Counted from the stretch's first letter, positions 1-9,190 are shown. The stretch: 23,024 nucleotides of DNA from an uncultured Collinsella sp. (GCA_958413765.1 CATYVH010000029.1:1-23024), one strand, 5' to 3'. Notes: generated from the letters alone by a model not told the origin. Numbers and translations: made by a program.

Positions 1-241
1 TGTGATGAGCTCCGATGCGGGTTCGTGTTCTGACTGAACGATTTTACCGCACGGCGCGGATAGCACCCGAACCTAGCCAAACCAACACGGGTAGTCAATT
101 TGGGACCTTCAAAAAGGGGAATGAGGGCATCCAGATATATCGAGTATTACTGGAACCCCGGCGATGCGCGGAATGATTTGTGACGAATAGTCATGTCCAT
201 CAAGAAGGCTCGACGCTTCGGATAGCTCGTCAATCGATATA
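1..241. other. Non-coding stretch downstream of the MFS gene
   Basis: No convincing gene is seen. A 10-bp inverted repeat (GATATATCGA at 134-143 and TCGATATATC at 234-243) brackets about 90 bp; the second copy overlaps the MFS stop codon. At 92-110 the sequence TAGTCAATTTGGGACCTTC resembles the TAGTCATTGGGGACGTTC unit of the repeat at 22.7 kb and may be a decayed copy. No clear intrinsic terminator is visible for the MFS gene. Confidence 0.4.
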
Positions 242-1441
242 TCAATTCTTGGAGACCTGTATTCCAACCATTTTTAATGAAACAACGGCGGTAATTGCTA
301 TCGCGATTGCACCAATAATACCGAGCGCTATCTGAATGGGATATAACCCCAACACATGTCCAAATATGGAGAAAAACACTGCAGAAAAGAGAGCCCTTAC
401 CAGAGACGCGACGGAAAGGATCGTCGCGCGGAGATCGTCCGCTATCGCGTCTTGGATTAAGTTTTCCGAAGTGATGTACACCACTTCTGGGAGAAAACAA
501 AGCACCATGCTAAGGCCAAACAAACACAGCGGATTTGAAGCAAACCACGGAAGAATCATGAAAAGGCCAGCCTCGATTAGCATCGAGCCGAGCATGGTAT
601 TTCTTTTCCCGAAACGCAATGAGAAGAAATCTGCTGCAATGTAGGCCGTCGCATTTACTGCATAGGATGCACCGAAAAAGATTCCTATTATGGAGACGGG
701 AGCATCAAATGCGTCGAATACCAACTGATTCAAGTTGTAATAACTCCCATAGAATCCATCGAGCATGCTTGTGCCGATTAGAAGAAGCAACACCGCAAAA
801 GCGGATTCTCCAATGCACCAGGTTTCGCGTCTGAAGATCTTGGCTACGTCAAACCTTCCCTTTTCAGAGCTTTCAGAACGGGTCGCTTCCGTCCTCTCAA
901 TGGGATACAGAAGGAAAAGCTGCAGGAGATAGAAAACGGAGACACATACGTAGAGGGCGCTCCAAGATACTTGGGCAATGAAAGATCCGAGCACAATTGC
1001 CATTCCCGTAGCGATTGATTGTGCGGCAAGCAGCCGAGCATTGATGGTGAGGAAGCGCTCTCCTTGACCGGCATTCCGGGCAATTTCATATAAAAGTGCT
1101 TGTTCGGATCCCGATTGAAGGGAGTAGGCGAGTGCCTCAACAAGGGAAAGCACGACAAGAAAGGGGCCTGAGAGCAACAGCATGCCAGCCGTATGGAAGA
1201 AAAGCAGCAGCACGCCCACTTGAATCGAAAACTTCTTTCCAAAGAAATCGCCTATCAGCCCTGTTGGCAGCTCGAGGACGACCGTTGCAATGTTAAACAG
1301 GGCTTGATAAAGCGCGATTTCCGTGACAGGCATTCCTTTCTCCGCAAGGAAAAGTAGAAACACTCCCCGATTTAAAACAAATCCCGCGAGAACGAAAAAG
1401 GCGGAATAGATGTGCAGTTGCGTAGCGGCATTCTTATTCAT
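242..1441 (-). CDS. MFS family transporter, 12-TM type
   Basis: A 399-residue, very hydrophobic protein of the size expected for a major facilitator superfamily permease, with two six-helix halves joined by a charged loop (around residues 180-205, ERTEATRSESSEKGR). After TM2 it has an MFS motif A-like loop, GLIGDFFGKK (about residues 61-70). The substrate cannot be read from the sequence; drug or metabolite efflux is a generic guess. The ATG is preceded by GGAAG about 7 nt upstream. It lies 103 bp downstream of the DUF3284 gene on the same strand, so read-through is possible. Its GC content by eye is near 50%, well below the neighbouring addAB genes, which suggests more recent acquisition. 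Membrane transporter identity is firm; subfamily is unknown. Confidence 0.85.
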   Translation of the reverse strand: MNKNAATQLHIYSAFFVLAGFVLNRGVFLLFLAEKGMPVTEIALYQALFNIATVVLELPTGLIGDFFGKKFSIQVGVLLLFFHTAGMLLLSGPFLVVLSLVEALAYSLQSGSEQALLYEIARNAGQGERFLTINARLLAAQSIATGMAIVLGSFIAQVSWSALYVCVSVFYLLQLFLLYPIERTEATRSESSEKGRFDVAKIFRRETWCIGESAFAVLLLLIGTSMLDGFYGSYYNLNQLVFDAFDAPVSIIGIFFGASYAVNATAYIAADFFSLRFGKRNTMLGSMLIEAGLFMILPWFASNPLCLFGLSMVLCFLPEVVYITSENLIQDAIADDLRATILSVASLVRALFSAVFFSIFGHVLGLYPIQIALGIIGAIAIAITAVVSLKMVGIQVSKN

Positions 1442-1544
1442 TTGGCACTTCCATCAACTACTTTTGTCGGGCCGCTCGCTACTGACTCGAAGCCTGAAGT
1501 GTTCACAGTTGATGTGAAGAGCGGTAAAGCTTTTGCACAGGGTA

Positions 1545-2054
1545 TCAATGGAATACATCCGAAGCGTTTTCGGCAGTATCATCGGCGAAGGCGGGATTAG
1601 CCTTTACGCGGCGCTCACCCTCGATGTATTTGACGATTTGATCAATCGTCTGGTTGGCGTGGCTCTTGAGCTTGCGCTCATAGAAGAAGAGGCCGAGCTT
1701 GCCGCGCGTGCCAGACGTGTTGCCACCCACACCCTGAAAATCCTCGGTATAGGTGAGCTCGCAGGCACCATCGCCAGCAGGTGCAGCCTCATAGCGCATA
1801 GTATTGATGCCCGCCGCATACTGAAAACGGACCTCATAGAGACACGGGTAGTCAAAGTGCTTGATTTTAACCTTGATCGCCATGCCCTTGGCCTTGCCTT
1901 TTGCGGACTGGGCGCGCTTCTCGTACTTATAGCCGTTGAGCTTGTTGCGGCTGGGACGCTTGCCCGTGGCGTTCTCGATATCCTGCATGATAGACCCCGC
2001 CAGAGCGTCAAAAAGCTCCTCCGGCGTCACCTTAAGCGTTTTGGCGAGCTGCAT
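1545..2054 (-). CDS. DUF3284 domain-containing protein
   Basis: A 169-residue soluble protein resembling the DUF3284 family of unknown function. The start MQLAKTLKVTPEELFDAL and the central run of alternating charged and hydrophobic strands (KVKIKHFDYPCLYEVRFQY, then CELTYTEDF) are characteristic. The pattern, an early helix, beta strands and a long C-terminal helix (HANQTIDQIVKYIEGE), would fit a helix-grip/START-like fold, but that fold is my inference. A strong AAGGAG ribosome site sits about 6 nt before the ATG. There are no catalytic residues that I can name and no signal peptide. It lies between the addA 3' hairpin and the MFS gene; no functional link to either is evident. Confidence 0.75.
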   Translation of the reverse strand: MQLAKTLKVTPEELFDALAGSIMQDIENATGKRPSRNKLNGYKYEKRAQSAKGKAKGMAIKVKIKHFDYPCLYEVRFQYAAGINTMRYEAAPAGDGACELTYTEDFQGVGGNTSGTRGKLGLFFYERKLKSHANQTIDQIVKYIEGERRVKANPAFADDTAENASDVFH

Positions 2055-2115
2055 GATGGCTCCTTATTCGTTTGAACCGTTCGAGCCATTGTACCGCCCC
2101 AGGCTCTCCCATGCG

Positions 2116-2179
2116 TTGCGGTGAAATGCGGACTGTTTGGCGGCTTTTTTGGCCAAAACAGTCCGTATTCCACCGCAAG
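2116..2179 (-). repeat. Long inverted repeat 3' of addA
   Basis: Two 23-nt arms (2116-2138 and 2157-2179) match except at two positions. The core GGACTGTTT is perfect on both arms, and the outer ends are TTGCGGTG and CACCGCAA. The mismatches are A/C and G/T pairings, so an RNA stem forms with at most one wobble and one mismatch on either strand. It begins 10 nt after the addA stop codon. The loop holds a short GGC/GCC pairing around an A-run. No T-tract follows the outer stem, so it is more likely a REP-like element or processing/protective hairpin than a classical terminator. Confidence 0.75.
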
Positions 2180-2189
2180 TTATTGAGGG

Positions 2190-5100
2190 CTAGAGGCTGT
2201 AGGTGACCACCTGAGGCTCGCACGGGTTGGCGAGGTCGACTTGCTCCACGCGGACGAACTTGACGGTCACGGCCTCAAAGCCCGCCTTGTGCAAAACATC
2301 AGCGTAGACGCGCGCCTGCAGGGCGTGCCTCTCCTGCAGCTGTTCCGGCGTCTCGTCCGGCGTGCCACCCGTCTTGTAGTCGATGACCAGCGCGCATGAC
2401 GAATCCGCCGGGTTCGTCGCCAAAGCATCGATGGCGCCCTCGGCATATGCACCGTAGCGAGCGATGTCCTCATCCTCGCAACCCAGCGAAAAGAACGGCA
2501 CCTCGGCGCGAACGCACGGCCAGGCAAGCAGCTCGGCACGGACCGCCGACTTGAGCCAGCGATCCAGGGCAACGTCGAAGCGTTCGCGCTGTTCCGGCGT
2601 CAGGCGCCACAGGCGAGCCAGGGCGTCGGCACGCTCGGCGGGCAGCGCATCGGCACCCATCTCGATCAGCCACTGGCAGGCGGCATGGAACGCCGAGCCC
2701 AGCGCCATGGGGTTGCCGGCGGGCTCAACGGCGGCCACGCCTGCATCCGTCATCTCGGAACCATCCGACTCCGCATCATCGCCGGCCTCGTCCATGGGCG
2801 TGTGTGCCTCGGCGGCACGGTCCTCGGACTCGGCATGCAGCGCCGCGGCAATTGACGAGTAGCTGTACGAATCGCGCGCCGGATACGGGCAGGCGCCCAT
2901 GCGCACGCCCACCGTCTGGGGATACACGAGCTCAAACGCATCGGGCTCGGGGTCGGCAGGGCCGGGAACGGCGGCGCGGGCATCTGCACCGGCGCCCTCC
3001 GGCTCCGCATCGCCGCGGACAAGCCTGCCCTCGGCATCCAGAGAAGCATTGGCCTCAAACGACTGCTCGCCAAAAGCAAAGTCAGCCAGCGAGATGAGCT
3101 CGTAGTCGCCCGACTGGGAGTTGTCGAACACCAAACGGTCGGCATCGAGCTGCGGCATGTCCAGGCCGTCCGTCGGCAGAATACGACGCAGCACGTCGTA
3201 GGTCAGATCGGTCTCGACGTCGAAGGTCGGCGCCGTCACCTTGCCGCGGCTCACGCCGACATCCATCGCCAGAATGACCAGCTCGCGCGCTCGCGTCATG
3301 GCGACATAGAGCAAGCGAGCCCGCTCCTCGAGCGAAAGCTGCAGGTCGTCGTTGCGCAGGCGAACGAATGCCTCGGCGGGAGAACCCGTCGCGCAGACAT
3401 CCTCCATGAGCTCCGGCGGCAACCATAGCGACGTGCCCTTACCCTTAAACGCATGCTCAAACTGCTTTTTGACGTCATCGCCCTTCACGAAGGTTCCGTC
3501 GGCAAGCCTAACGCCATCAAAACGGGCCGGCAGCGCCACGACCTGCGCCCCACCGTCGACGCGAACCATCTGTGCCGCACCCGAGGACTTACGCACGCCA
3601 AAACACTCGGCAACCGCTACGACCGGATACTCCAGACCCTTGGACGCATGCACCGTCATGATGCGCACCGCGCCGCCGCCTTCCTCGTTAAGCGCGCCCG
3701 GCGCCTCCTTGCCCGCCAAGAAGCGGTCGAAAGCGAGCGCAATGGAGCGCGGCGAGTTGCCGAGCTCAGCCTCCGCCTCGGCAACGGCATCGAGCGCCTT
3801 GAGCACGTTGGCGGCAATCGCCTTGCCCTCGGGACCGCGCTTTGTCAGGCGTACAAACCAGCCCGAGGCATTGACGGCATCGCGCGCGATGACGGCGAAC
3901 GAATCGCGCCCCACGCGACGAAGCGCATGGCGCAACACCTCGCGGGCGCGCGTCAGCAGCGGCAGGTCCCGCAGCCCCGGCACGTCACAATCGCTCATGA
4001 TGCCCGCGTCGATGTTGCGGCGCGAGGTCTCCCCCGTCTGGTCGTCCAGCTTGGTCGCCAGCGCCAAAAACTCCTGGGCGCCCAGCGCAAACATCGGCGA
4101 TGCCAGCAGCGGCATGAGGCCCTGCGCCGTATCGGCCGGATTGGCAAGCGCGCACACCAGAGCACGCACCGTCTGCACCTCGGCTGCCTGGGCAAAAACC
4201 GAGCCGCCCGCGATGACGCAGTCGAGCCCCTGGTCGCGAAACGCCTGTGCGTAGACATCGGCATTGGTCATGCGCCCTAGCAGCAGCACCATACCGCCCT
4301 GGGGCTGGCCCGCTTTAACGAGCGCTTGGAATCGCTCCGCAATCGCACGAGCTTTCGCCTGCGTTCGCTCCTGGGTGCTGCCGCCGGCAACGAGCAGCGC
4401 CTGGCGGCGCGAAGCCTTTGCTTTGAGCTTGTCCTCGCGATCGTCACTCGGCTCAAGATCCAAGAACCCCTGCATCAAACCACCGGCGTCGCCGTCAAAG
4501 ACGCGCGCCACATAGCGCAGCACCTCGTCGTGGCTGCGGAAGTTGCGTACAAGCTTGACAAGCTCGCCGGCGGGGGCATCGGACGTGGCGACCGTCTCGG
4601 ACGCCGTCGTCGAACCCACCTTGCGCTCCTGGCGACGGAACACCTCGACCTCGGCACCACGGAAGCGGTAGATCGACTGCTGTGCATCGCCCACGGTACA
4701 CAGCGCACGCTCACCCGCGCCGGTCAGGTAACGGATCAGGTCGACCTGCATCTGGTCGGTATCCTGGAACTCGTCGATCATGACCATCTTAAAGCGGCCC
4801 TCATAGGCCGCTCGAATAGCCGGGTAGTCGCGCAGCGCCTCGTACGCCATACGCAGTAGGTCGTTGTTATCGAGCGCGGACTGGCCGGCCTTCAGCGCGC
4901 GATACTCAGCCTCCACGGAACGGGCCAGGCCCACCAGCGCATCGAGTGCGGGACCACCGCAGGCCAGCACGATATTGATAAACGCATCGGCAGCCTCGGC
5001 CTTGAGTAGCTCCACCTGCTCCTTAGAAAACGCCTTGCTCGCCCGAGGCATGCTGCACGACATCATGAGTCGCGCCGCATCCTCCATGGTTTTGCCGCTC

Positions 5101-5813
5101 GCCTCAAACGCGTCGATGGCGTCGAGTGCCACCTGTGCCTTTTCGGTCGCGGCCTTGCTCGCACCCAACGCCGCGCGATAGGCGTCGGCGAGTGCCGAGG
5201 TATCGGCCTGGCCGCGCGCCACGCACACATCGTCCATGCCGCCCGGCAGCTGGCTCGATAGCTCCAGCAGGTCGCGCACCAGTCCTTTAATGGTGGTACC
5301 GGCGCCAAACGGCCCACCCTCGCCCGCCATGGGATACCAAGCGTAGAGGGCCTTAAGCGAAGCGGCGAGCTCGGGGGCGGCATCGGGCGCCGTCGCGCGG
5401 GCCAGCACATGCTCAACAGCCTGGTCCATAAGCTCGTCGGTATCGGTGAGCACCGTGAACTCGGGATCGATGCCCAGCTCCAACGCATGTGCGCGCAGGA
5501 TACGCGAGCACATGCCGTGAATGGTCGAGATCCACGCATCGTCGACGGTCAGGGCTTCCTCGTCCATGCCCTCGTCGATGAGCGCGCGGCGCACACGGTC
5601 ACGGATCTCGGCCGCGGCGTCTTTGGTAAAGGTAATGGCGAGCACCTGGTCCAGATGCTCAACGAACGGACCGGATTCGGGCGAGAGCGCGTAGACGATG
5701 CGGCGCGTGAGGGTAAAGGTCTTGCCCGAACCGGCACCCGCCGAGACAAACAGCGGACGGTCGAGCGTTTTGACGATCTGCAGCTGTTGCGGCATCAAAG
5801 TCGAAAGATCCAT
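2190..5813 (-). CDS. addA: AddA-like ATP-dependent helicase/nuclease subunit A
   Basis: A 1207-residue UvrD/RecB-type superfamily 1 helicase with a C-terminal PD-(D/E)XK nuclease, close in length to Firmicute AddA (about 1230). Visible motifs in order: Walker A GAGSGKT (26-32), Ia ITFTKDAAAEIRDRV (60-74), STIHGMCSR (96-104), DEFQDT (about 346), GDAQQSIYRFRG (about 374), VRNFRS, MTVHASKGLEYP (about 721) and YVAMTRA (about 838). An acidic, low-complexity linker (about 930-1010) precedes the nuclease, whose residues are in GAIDAL (about 1128) and VIDYKTG (about 1146). The family unwinds and resects double-strand breaks to load RecA. The start lies 3 nt after the addB stop, with AAGGAGGG about 9 nt upstream inside addB, so the two are co-transcribed. 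Confidence 0.93.
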   Translation of the reverse strand: MDLSTLMPQQLQIVKTLDRPLFVSAGAGSGKTFTLTRRIVYALSPESGPFVEHLDQVLAITFTKDAAAEIRDRVRRALIDEGMDEEALTVDDAWISTIHGMCSRILRAHALELGIDPEFTVLTDTDELMDQAVEHVLARATAPDAAPELAASLKALYAWYPMAGEGGPFGAGTTIKGLVRDLLELSSQLPGGMDDVCVARGQADTSALADAYRAALGASKAATEKAQVALDAIDAFEASGKTMEDAARLMMSCSMPRASKAFSKEQVELLKAEAADAFINIVLACGGPALDALVGLARSVEAEYRALKAGQSALDNNDLLRMAYEALRDYPAIRAAYEGRFKMVMIDEFQDTDQMQVDLIRYLTGAGERALCTVGDAQQSIYRFRGAEVEVFRRQERKVGSTTASETVATSDAPAGELVKLVRNFRSHDEVLRYVARVFDGDAGGLMQGFLDLEPSDDREDKLKAKASRRQALLVAGGSTQERTQAKARAIAERFQALVKAGQPQGGMVLLLGRMTNADVYAQAFRDQGLDCVIAGGSVFAQAAEVQTVRALVCALANPADTAQGLMPLLASPMFALGAQEFLALATKLDDQTGETSRRNIDAGIMSDCDVPGLRDLPLLTRAREVLRHALRRVGRDSFAVIARDAVNASGWFVRLTKRGPEGKAIAANVLKALDAVAEAEAELGNSPRSIALAFDRFLAGKEAPGALNEEGGGAVRIMTVHASKGLEYPVVAVAECFGVRKSSGAAQMVRVDGGAQVVALPARFDGVRLADGTFVKGDDVKKQFEHAFKGKGTSLWLPPELMEDVCATGSPAEAFVRLRNDDLQLSLEERARLLYVAMTRARELVILAMDVGVSRGKVTAPTFDVETDLTYDVLRRILPTDGLDMPQLDADRLVFDNSQSGDYELISLADFAFGEQSFEANASLDAEGRLVRGDAEPEGAGADARAAVPGPADPEPDAFELVYPQTVGVRMGACPYPARDSYSYSSIAAALHAESEDRAAEAHTPMDEAGDDAESDGSEMTDAGVAAVEPAGNPMALGSAFHAACQWLIEMGADALPAERADALARLWRLTPEQRERFDVALDRWLKSAVRAELLAWPCVRAEVPFFSLGCEDEDIARYGAYAEGAIDALATNPADSSCALVIDYKTGGTPDETPEQLQERHALQARVYADVLHKAGFEAVTVKFVRVEQVDLANPCEPQVVTYSL

Positions 5814-5816
5814 GGT

Positions 5817-8800
5817 CTACACGTCCCTCCTTACAAACGTTCCTTCGTGGTTATACGAGCAGCGCGCATGCGCGGCCTGAGCCGACGTCGGGTCGACGGC
5901 GGCAACGTCGCCTGCCTCGAGTTCGTGCAGGCGCTCGGCGATGCCGGCCTCCACGCGATCGAGCAGGGCGTCGAAGTCCATGCTGCCACCCTCGCCGGGA
6001 AAGCCCTTCTTAAGCCCCGGGATGCGGCCGTCACCACGCTCCTCCTCGAGCAGCTCGGCACTCGCGGCGCCGCGCAGCGCCGGTTTGCCGCCCTTGGTCG
6101 AAAAATAGAGCGCCGCACGGGCATCCAGATCCAGCGCCCGGCGCATAGCCTGCGCATAGATAAGCGTCTGGGTATGGGGCGGCAGCCACCGCGGGTCGTC
6201 GATGGCGGCCTCGCCCGATTCCTCGTCGCGCACCGTGGGGTCGGCGAGTTTAAACTCCTCAACGCCCGTGCGATGCTTGTAGTCGATTACCACGGCGCGA
6301 TTCTCGGCATCCACATCCACGCGGTCGATGCGCCCGCCGAGCGGCCAGCCGGCATACTCGACCTGGAGCTCGTTGAACGCAAACTCCAGATAGCGCGGCG
6401 CGAAGGGCGCGAGCGCCTCGGACTCGTAGGCAAGAACGCCCTCCAGCTGCGGCAAAATCTCGGCCACCTGGCGCTCCTCCACCGGGGAGAGCGGCACGAG
6501 CGGGCCCTCGGTACCGCGCTTGCCCGCATGCTCGGCCAAGGTCTCGTCAAAGACCTCGCGCAGCAGCTCCTTCGCGCGTGGCAGATTCATGGGTGTCACG
6601 CGCTCCATGCCCTCCTGGGGCAGACGGGCATGCAAGTGTTCCAGCACGTCGTGGACAAAGTTGCCCTTCTCCATATTGCCAAAGCCAGCGTCGATCGACT
6701 GGGGCTTCACGCGGTACGAGACGAACCAGCATAGCGGGCAGGTCGAATAGGCCTCGATCTGCGAGGCAGACGTCAGGCGCGGCACCAGCGGCGCATCCTC
6801 GCCCTCGCCATCGCGACGACGCAGGACCAAATACGGAATGGCTTCATCGCTCAGATGCTGAGGAGCTTCGCAGGTCACGCGCTCGCGCCTAAGACCTTCG
6901 CCTGCCGCGGGATCGAAGTCCCTTACGATATCGCCCTCACCCACACACTTCGCCTTGTCGGCGCCAACGGCCTTAGCGTCGTCAGCGGCCTTGTCGGCGT
7001 CAGCGGCCTTAGCATCGTTAGCGGCCTCGGCATGCGCCCGCAACTCGGTCCACACGGCAGCCGGGTAGCACTCGCGCGCCTGGCGATCGTGCGTCACGCG
7101 GGCAAGCGCAACCGGACCGCGCGCGGCCTGCATCGCGCGGCCAAAGCGCACGCGCAACAAGGCGGCAGGCTCAAGCGTCACACCCTCGCGATCGAGGCTC
7201 GCCGTCAGCGTGGCCAGCGGCCCCTCTTCGTGTGAGAGCGGATAACTGTCCAGGTCGACGTCGGCAAACAGCACGGCATCGTAGCTGCCGGGGCGCAGGG
7301 CCGCCGCATCGGCAAGCGAAGCAAAGCGAACCTGGGCGCGTGGCGCACGGTCAACCTCGTAGGTCTCGTAATCGTAGGCGGCGCTACGCTTGTCCACCTT
7401 GGTGCGAATGTCATCGAGCACGGGCACGGTCGCGGCCTGCGACACGTCGAGCGCACGGGCGCCATTCATAAGGATGTCGATGACGTGGCGCAGCAGGGCC
7501 ACCTCCGCCTGGCGACGGGCCTGACCGTCGAGACCGCCAAGTGCGCGATCGGGCAGTGCCTCGGCAACGGCAAGCATGGCCTTGAGCGCCGTCACGGGTT
7601 TGTCGCGCCACAGCGCCTGGAACACGTCCGAGATCACGCACGGCACGTTCTTAAACCAGTTCTCGTCGCTCGCCGCTTTACGCGCGCCCCTCACCTGGCC
7701 CTGCACGCTCTGCAGCAGGCTCTTGACGCCCGCAGTGGTCTTGCTGCGCGACAGTCGCATATTCTTGTCGAACGTGCGCGCGCTGGCGGCGTCGGCACCC
7801 GAAAGCGGGCTGTAAATCCAGTCGGTAAGCTCCGGAGCGGGCCACCACTCAGTCTTAGAAGCTGCCCCTTCGTCGGCGGCCTTCATACGCTCGATCAGGT
7901 TGGCGAGCGCCGTGAACTGCCTGCCCGCAATGGATTGGGAAAACGCCGTGAACTCGGCCGTCTCGGCAGCAACGTGGCGCGCCGCCAAACGAGCGGCAAG
8001 CTCGCCGAACAGCTGGGGTGCCCGGGCAGAAACAACGAGCACGCGTACGGGGTCGGCGGGTGTTGCAGCAGCTTTATCGTCCTTGGACTCCTTGTGCGCT
8101 TTCACCAACTTATCGATGACGTCCGCATAAGCATGGGCACGGGCATGGGGGCCGGCGACCTCAATAAAGGCAGGCTGAGCAGCGGACTTGGAGGCAGTCT
8201 GGGGCGCGGCGGCGCCCTCCCCCAGCGGCGCGATCTCAAACAGCACACCGCGGACATCAAATGCCGCGGCAAGCTCCTCGCGCATCGCCGCTTGCTCGCG
8301 GGCAAGCAGCACGACAACCTCTCCCCCGTTGTTTGCCACGGCGGACAGCAGCTCGAGCAGGCTATACGTAAATGACGTGACGCCGCGCACGCAAACGGCG
8401 CGGGCGCACCCCGGCAGGTTGTCGGCCAAAGCGCCGGCCATAATGTCAGCCGCCTCGCAGGGCTCGACCATATCTCGACGGTCCAAACCGCGCGCATAGG
8501 CGCACAAAAGTTCAAACACGCGAGCCTCGGCGTCGCTTCTGGGCTTGGGCTTGCAAACGTTGTCGCAGCAACGCTCGGCACCTGTCCCTGCCACACCCGG
8601 CAGCACATCGCGAGCCATACGCGCGAGCATACGCACCGTGCCCTGGCTGCGCGAAAGCGGCTGCAGGTCGGCGTCGTCGAGGCGCGCTACCATGTCCGAA
8701 AACAGCATCTGGCGCTGCAGGTTGTCGACGAAACCGCGCCCGTCGCCCAAAAGCTCCCAAAGCGAGCGAAGCCACGATGTAGGCGTCTTGTAGTCAATAC

Positions 8801-8969
8801 CCAGCGAAACGCCGGCTTCCGCCGCATCATGACGGCACAGGTCGAGCTCGGCAAACGTTGGCGCCAGCAGCACGGCACGCCCGTGGCGGGCAATAAGGTC
8901 GGCAAGCAGCGCCGCCTCGGCATCGCTCAAATCCGCGCCGGCGTTGGTGGTATAGATTCGAACAGGCAT
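5817..8969 (-). CDS. addB: AddB-like PD-(D/E)XK nuclease subunit
   Basis: A 1050-residue partner of AddA, encoded directly upstream. The N-terminal part has the RecB/AddB-like layout but no Walker A (RAVLLAPTFAELDL sits where one would be), so it is probably an inactive helicase domain, as in several AddB/RexB proteins. The C-terminal nuclease is recognisable: SQIEAYSTCPLCWF (about 735-750), GGRIDRVD (about 880) and AVVIDYKHR (about 893-901). Only one cysteine (HARCSYN) lies near the C-terminus where AddB proteins with a 4Fe-4S staple have a cluster of three, so the iron-sulfur site is probably absent. Residues about 647-673 are a D/A/K low-complexity repeat. GGAGG lies 3 nt before the ATG. 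The subunit assignment rests on architecture and gene order. Confidence 0.88.
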   Translation of the reverse strand: MPVRIYTTNAGADLSDAEAALLADLIARHGRAVLLAPTFAELDLCRHDAAEAGVSLGIDYKTPTSWLRSLWELLGDGRGFVDNLQRQMLFSDMVARLDDADLQPLSRSQGTVRMLARMARDVLPGVAGTGAERCCDNVCKPKPRSDAEARVFELLCAYARGLDRRDMVEPCEAADIMAGALADNLPGCARAVCVRGVTSFTYSLLELLSAVANNGGEVVVLLAREQAAMREELAAAFDVRGVLFEIAPLGEGAAAPQTASKSAAQPAFIEVAGPHARAHAYADVIDKLVKAHKESKDDKAAATPADPVRVLVVSARAPQLFGELAARLAARHVAAETAEFTAFSQSIAGRQFTALANLIERMKAADEGAASKTEWWPAPELTDWIYSPLSGADAASARTFDKNMRLSRSKTTAGVKSLLQSVQGQVRGARKAASDENWFKNVPCVISDVFQALWRDKPVTALKAMLAVAEALPDRALGGLDGQARRQAEVALLRHVIDILMNGARALDVSQAATVPVLDDIRTKVDKRSAAYDYETYEVDRAPRAQVRFASLADAAALRPGSYDAVLFADVDLDSYPLSHEEGPLATLTASLDREGVTLEPAALLRVRFGRAMQAARGPVALARVTHDRQARECYPAAVWTELRAHAEAANDAKAADADKAADDAKAVGADKAKCVGEGDIVRDFDPAAGEGLRRERVTCEAPQHLSDEAIPYLVLRRRDGEGEDAPLVPRLTSASQIEAYSTCPLCWFVSYRVKPQSIDAGFGNMEKGNFVHDVLEHLHARLPQEGMERVTPMNLPRAKELLREVFDETLAEHAGKRGTEGPLVPLSPVEERQVAEILPQLEGVLAYESEALAPFAPRYLEFAFNELQVEYAGWPLGGRIDRVDVDAENRAVVIDYKHRTGVEEFKLADPTVRDEESGEAAIDDPRWLPPHTQTLIYAQAMRRALDLDARAALYFSTKGGKPALRGAASAELLEEERGDGRIPGLKKGFPGEGGSMDFDALLDRVEAGIAERLHELEAGDVAAVDPTSAQAAHARCSYNHEGTFVRRDV
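6951..7028 (-). repeat. Tandem low-complexity Ala-Asp-Lys repeat inside addB
   Basis: A run of near-repeats of GCGGCCTTGTCGGC / GCGGCCTTAGCGTC type (plus-strand view) encodes alternating DAKA, ADKA and DDAKA units at about residues 647-673 of AddB. The period is mainly 15-18 nt. It lies between recognisable domains, just before the nuclease part, and is likely a flexible linker prone to length changes by slippage. Confidence 0.7.
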
Positions 8970-9027
8970 GGTCCTCCACTCAAACCGTTCGCAATATTCA
9001 ATGCTTCCATCCTACCCGCCCGCGCGG

Positions 9028-9131
9028 ACAGATTTGCCCCACGCCAACAGATTTGACCCCTTGGAGACAGAGGAAAATGGATCACCGAGGAGGTCAGTCT
9101 AACCCAGTGATCCGTTTTCCTCCGTCCCCAA
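9028..9131. repeat. Direct repeat plus 25-bp inverted repeat upstream of addB
   Basis: Two direct copies of ACAGATTTG(C/A)CCC start at 9028 and 9047 (19-bp period). They are followed by a large inverted repeat with arms 9061-9085 and 9107-9131 that match at 22 of 25 positions. Read on the minus strand, all three differences become G-U pairs, so the minus-strand RNA would be completely paired over 25 bp with a 21-nt loop. The outer end on the minus strand reads TTGGGGACGG, the same GGGGAC head seen in hairpins elsewhere in the window. It lies between the terminator of the TrpR-like gene and the addB start. Confidence 0.8.
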
Positions 9132-9137
9132 AGGATC

Positions 9138-9163
9138 AAAAAACCGCCCCCGAAGGGACGGTT
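9138..9163 (-). terminator. Intrinsic terminator of the TrpR-like gene
   Basis: On the minus strand a 9-bp stem (AACCGTCCC / GGGGCGGTT, one G-U pair) closes a UUCG tetraloop and is followed by a run of six T. It lies 28 nt after the stop codon of the TrpR-like gene. This is a textbook Rho-independent terminator and separates that gene from addBA. Confidence 0.9.
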
Positions 9164-9190
9164 CTGCGCAATTCGTTTGTTGCCGCTGGC

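Noticed and set aside
1442..1600. Protein-like plus-strand stretch (LPSTTFVGPLATDSKPEVF)
   Set aside because: It looks faintly coding, but it has no start or ribosome site of its own and runs into the antisense of the DUF3284 gene; a remnant of a lost gene cannot be shown.
5409..6734. 441-codon open frame on the plus strand
   Set aside because: It is antisense to addA/addB, has no recognisable domain or ribosome site, and is explained by high-GC codon bias of the opposite-strand genes.
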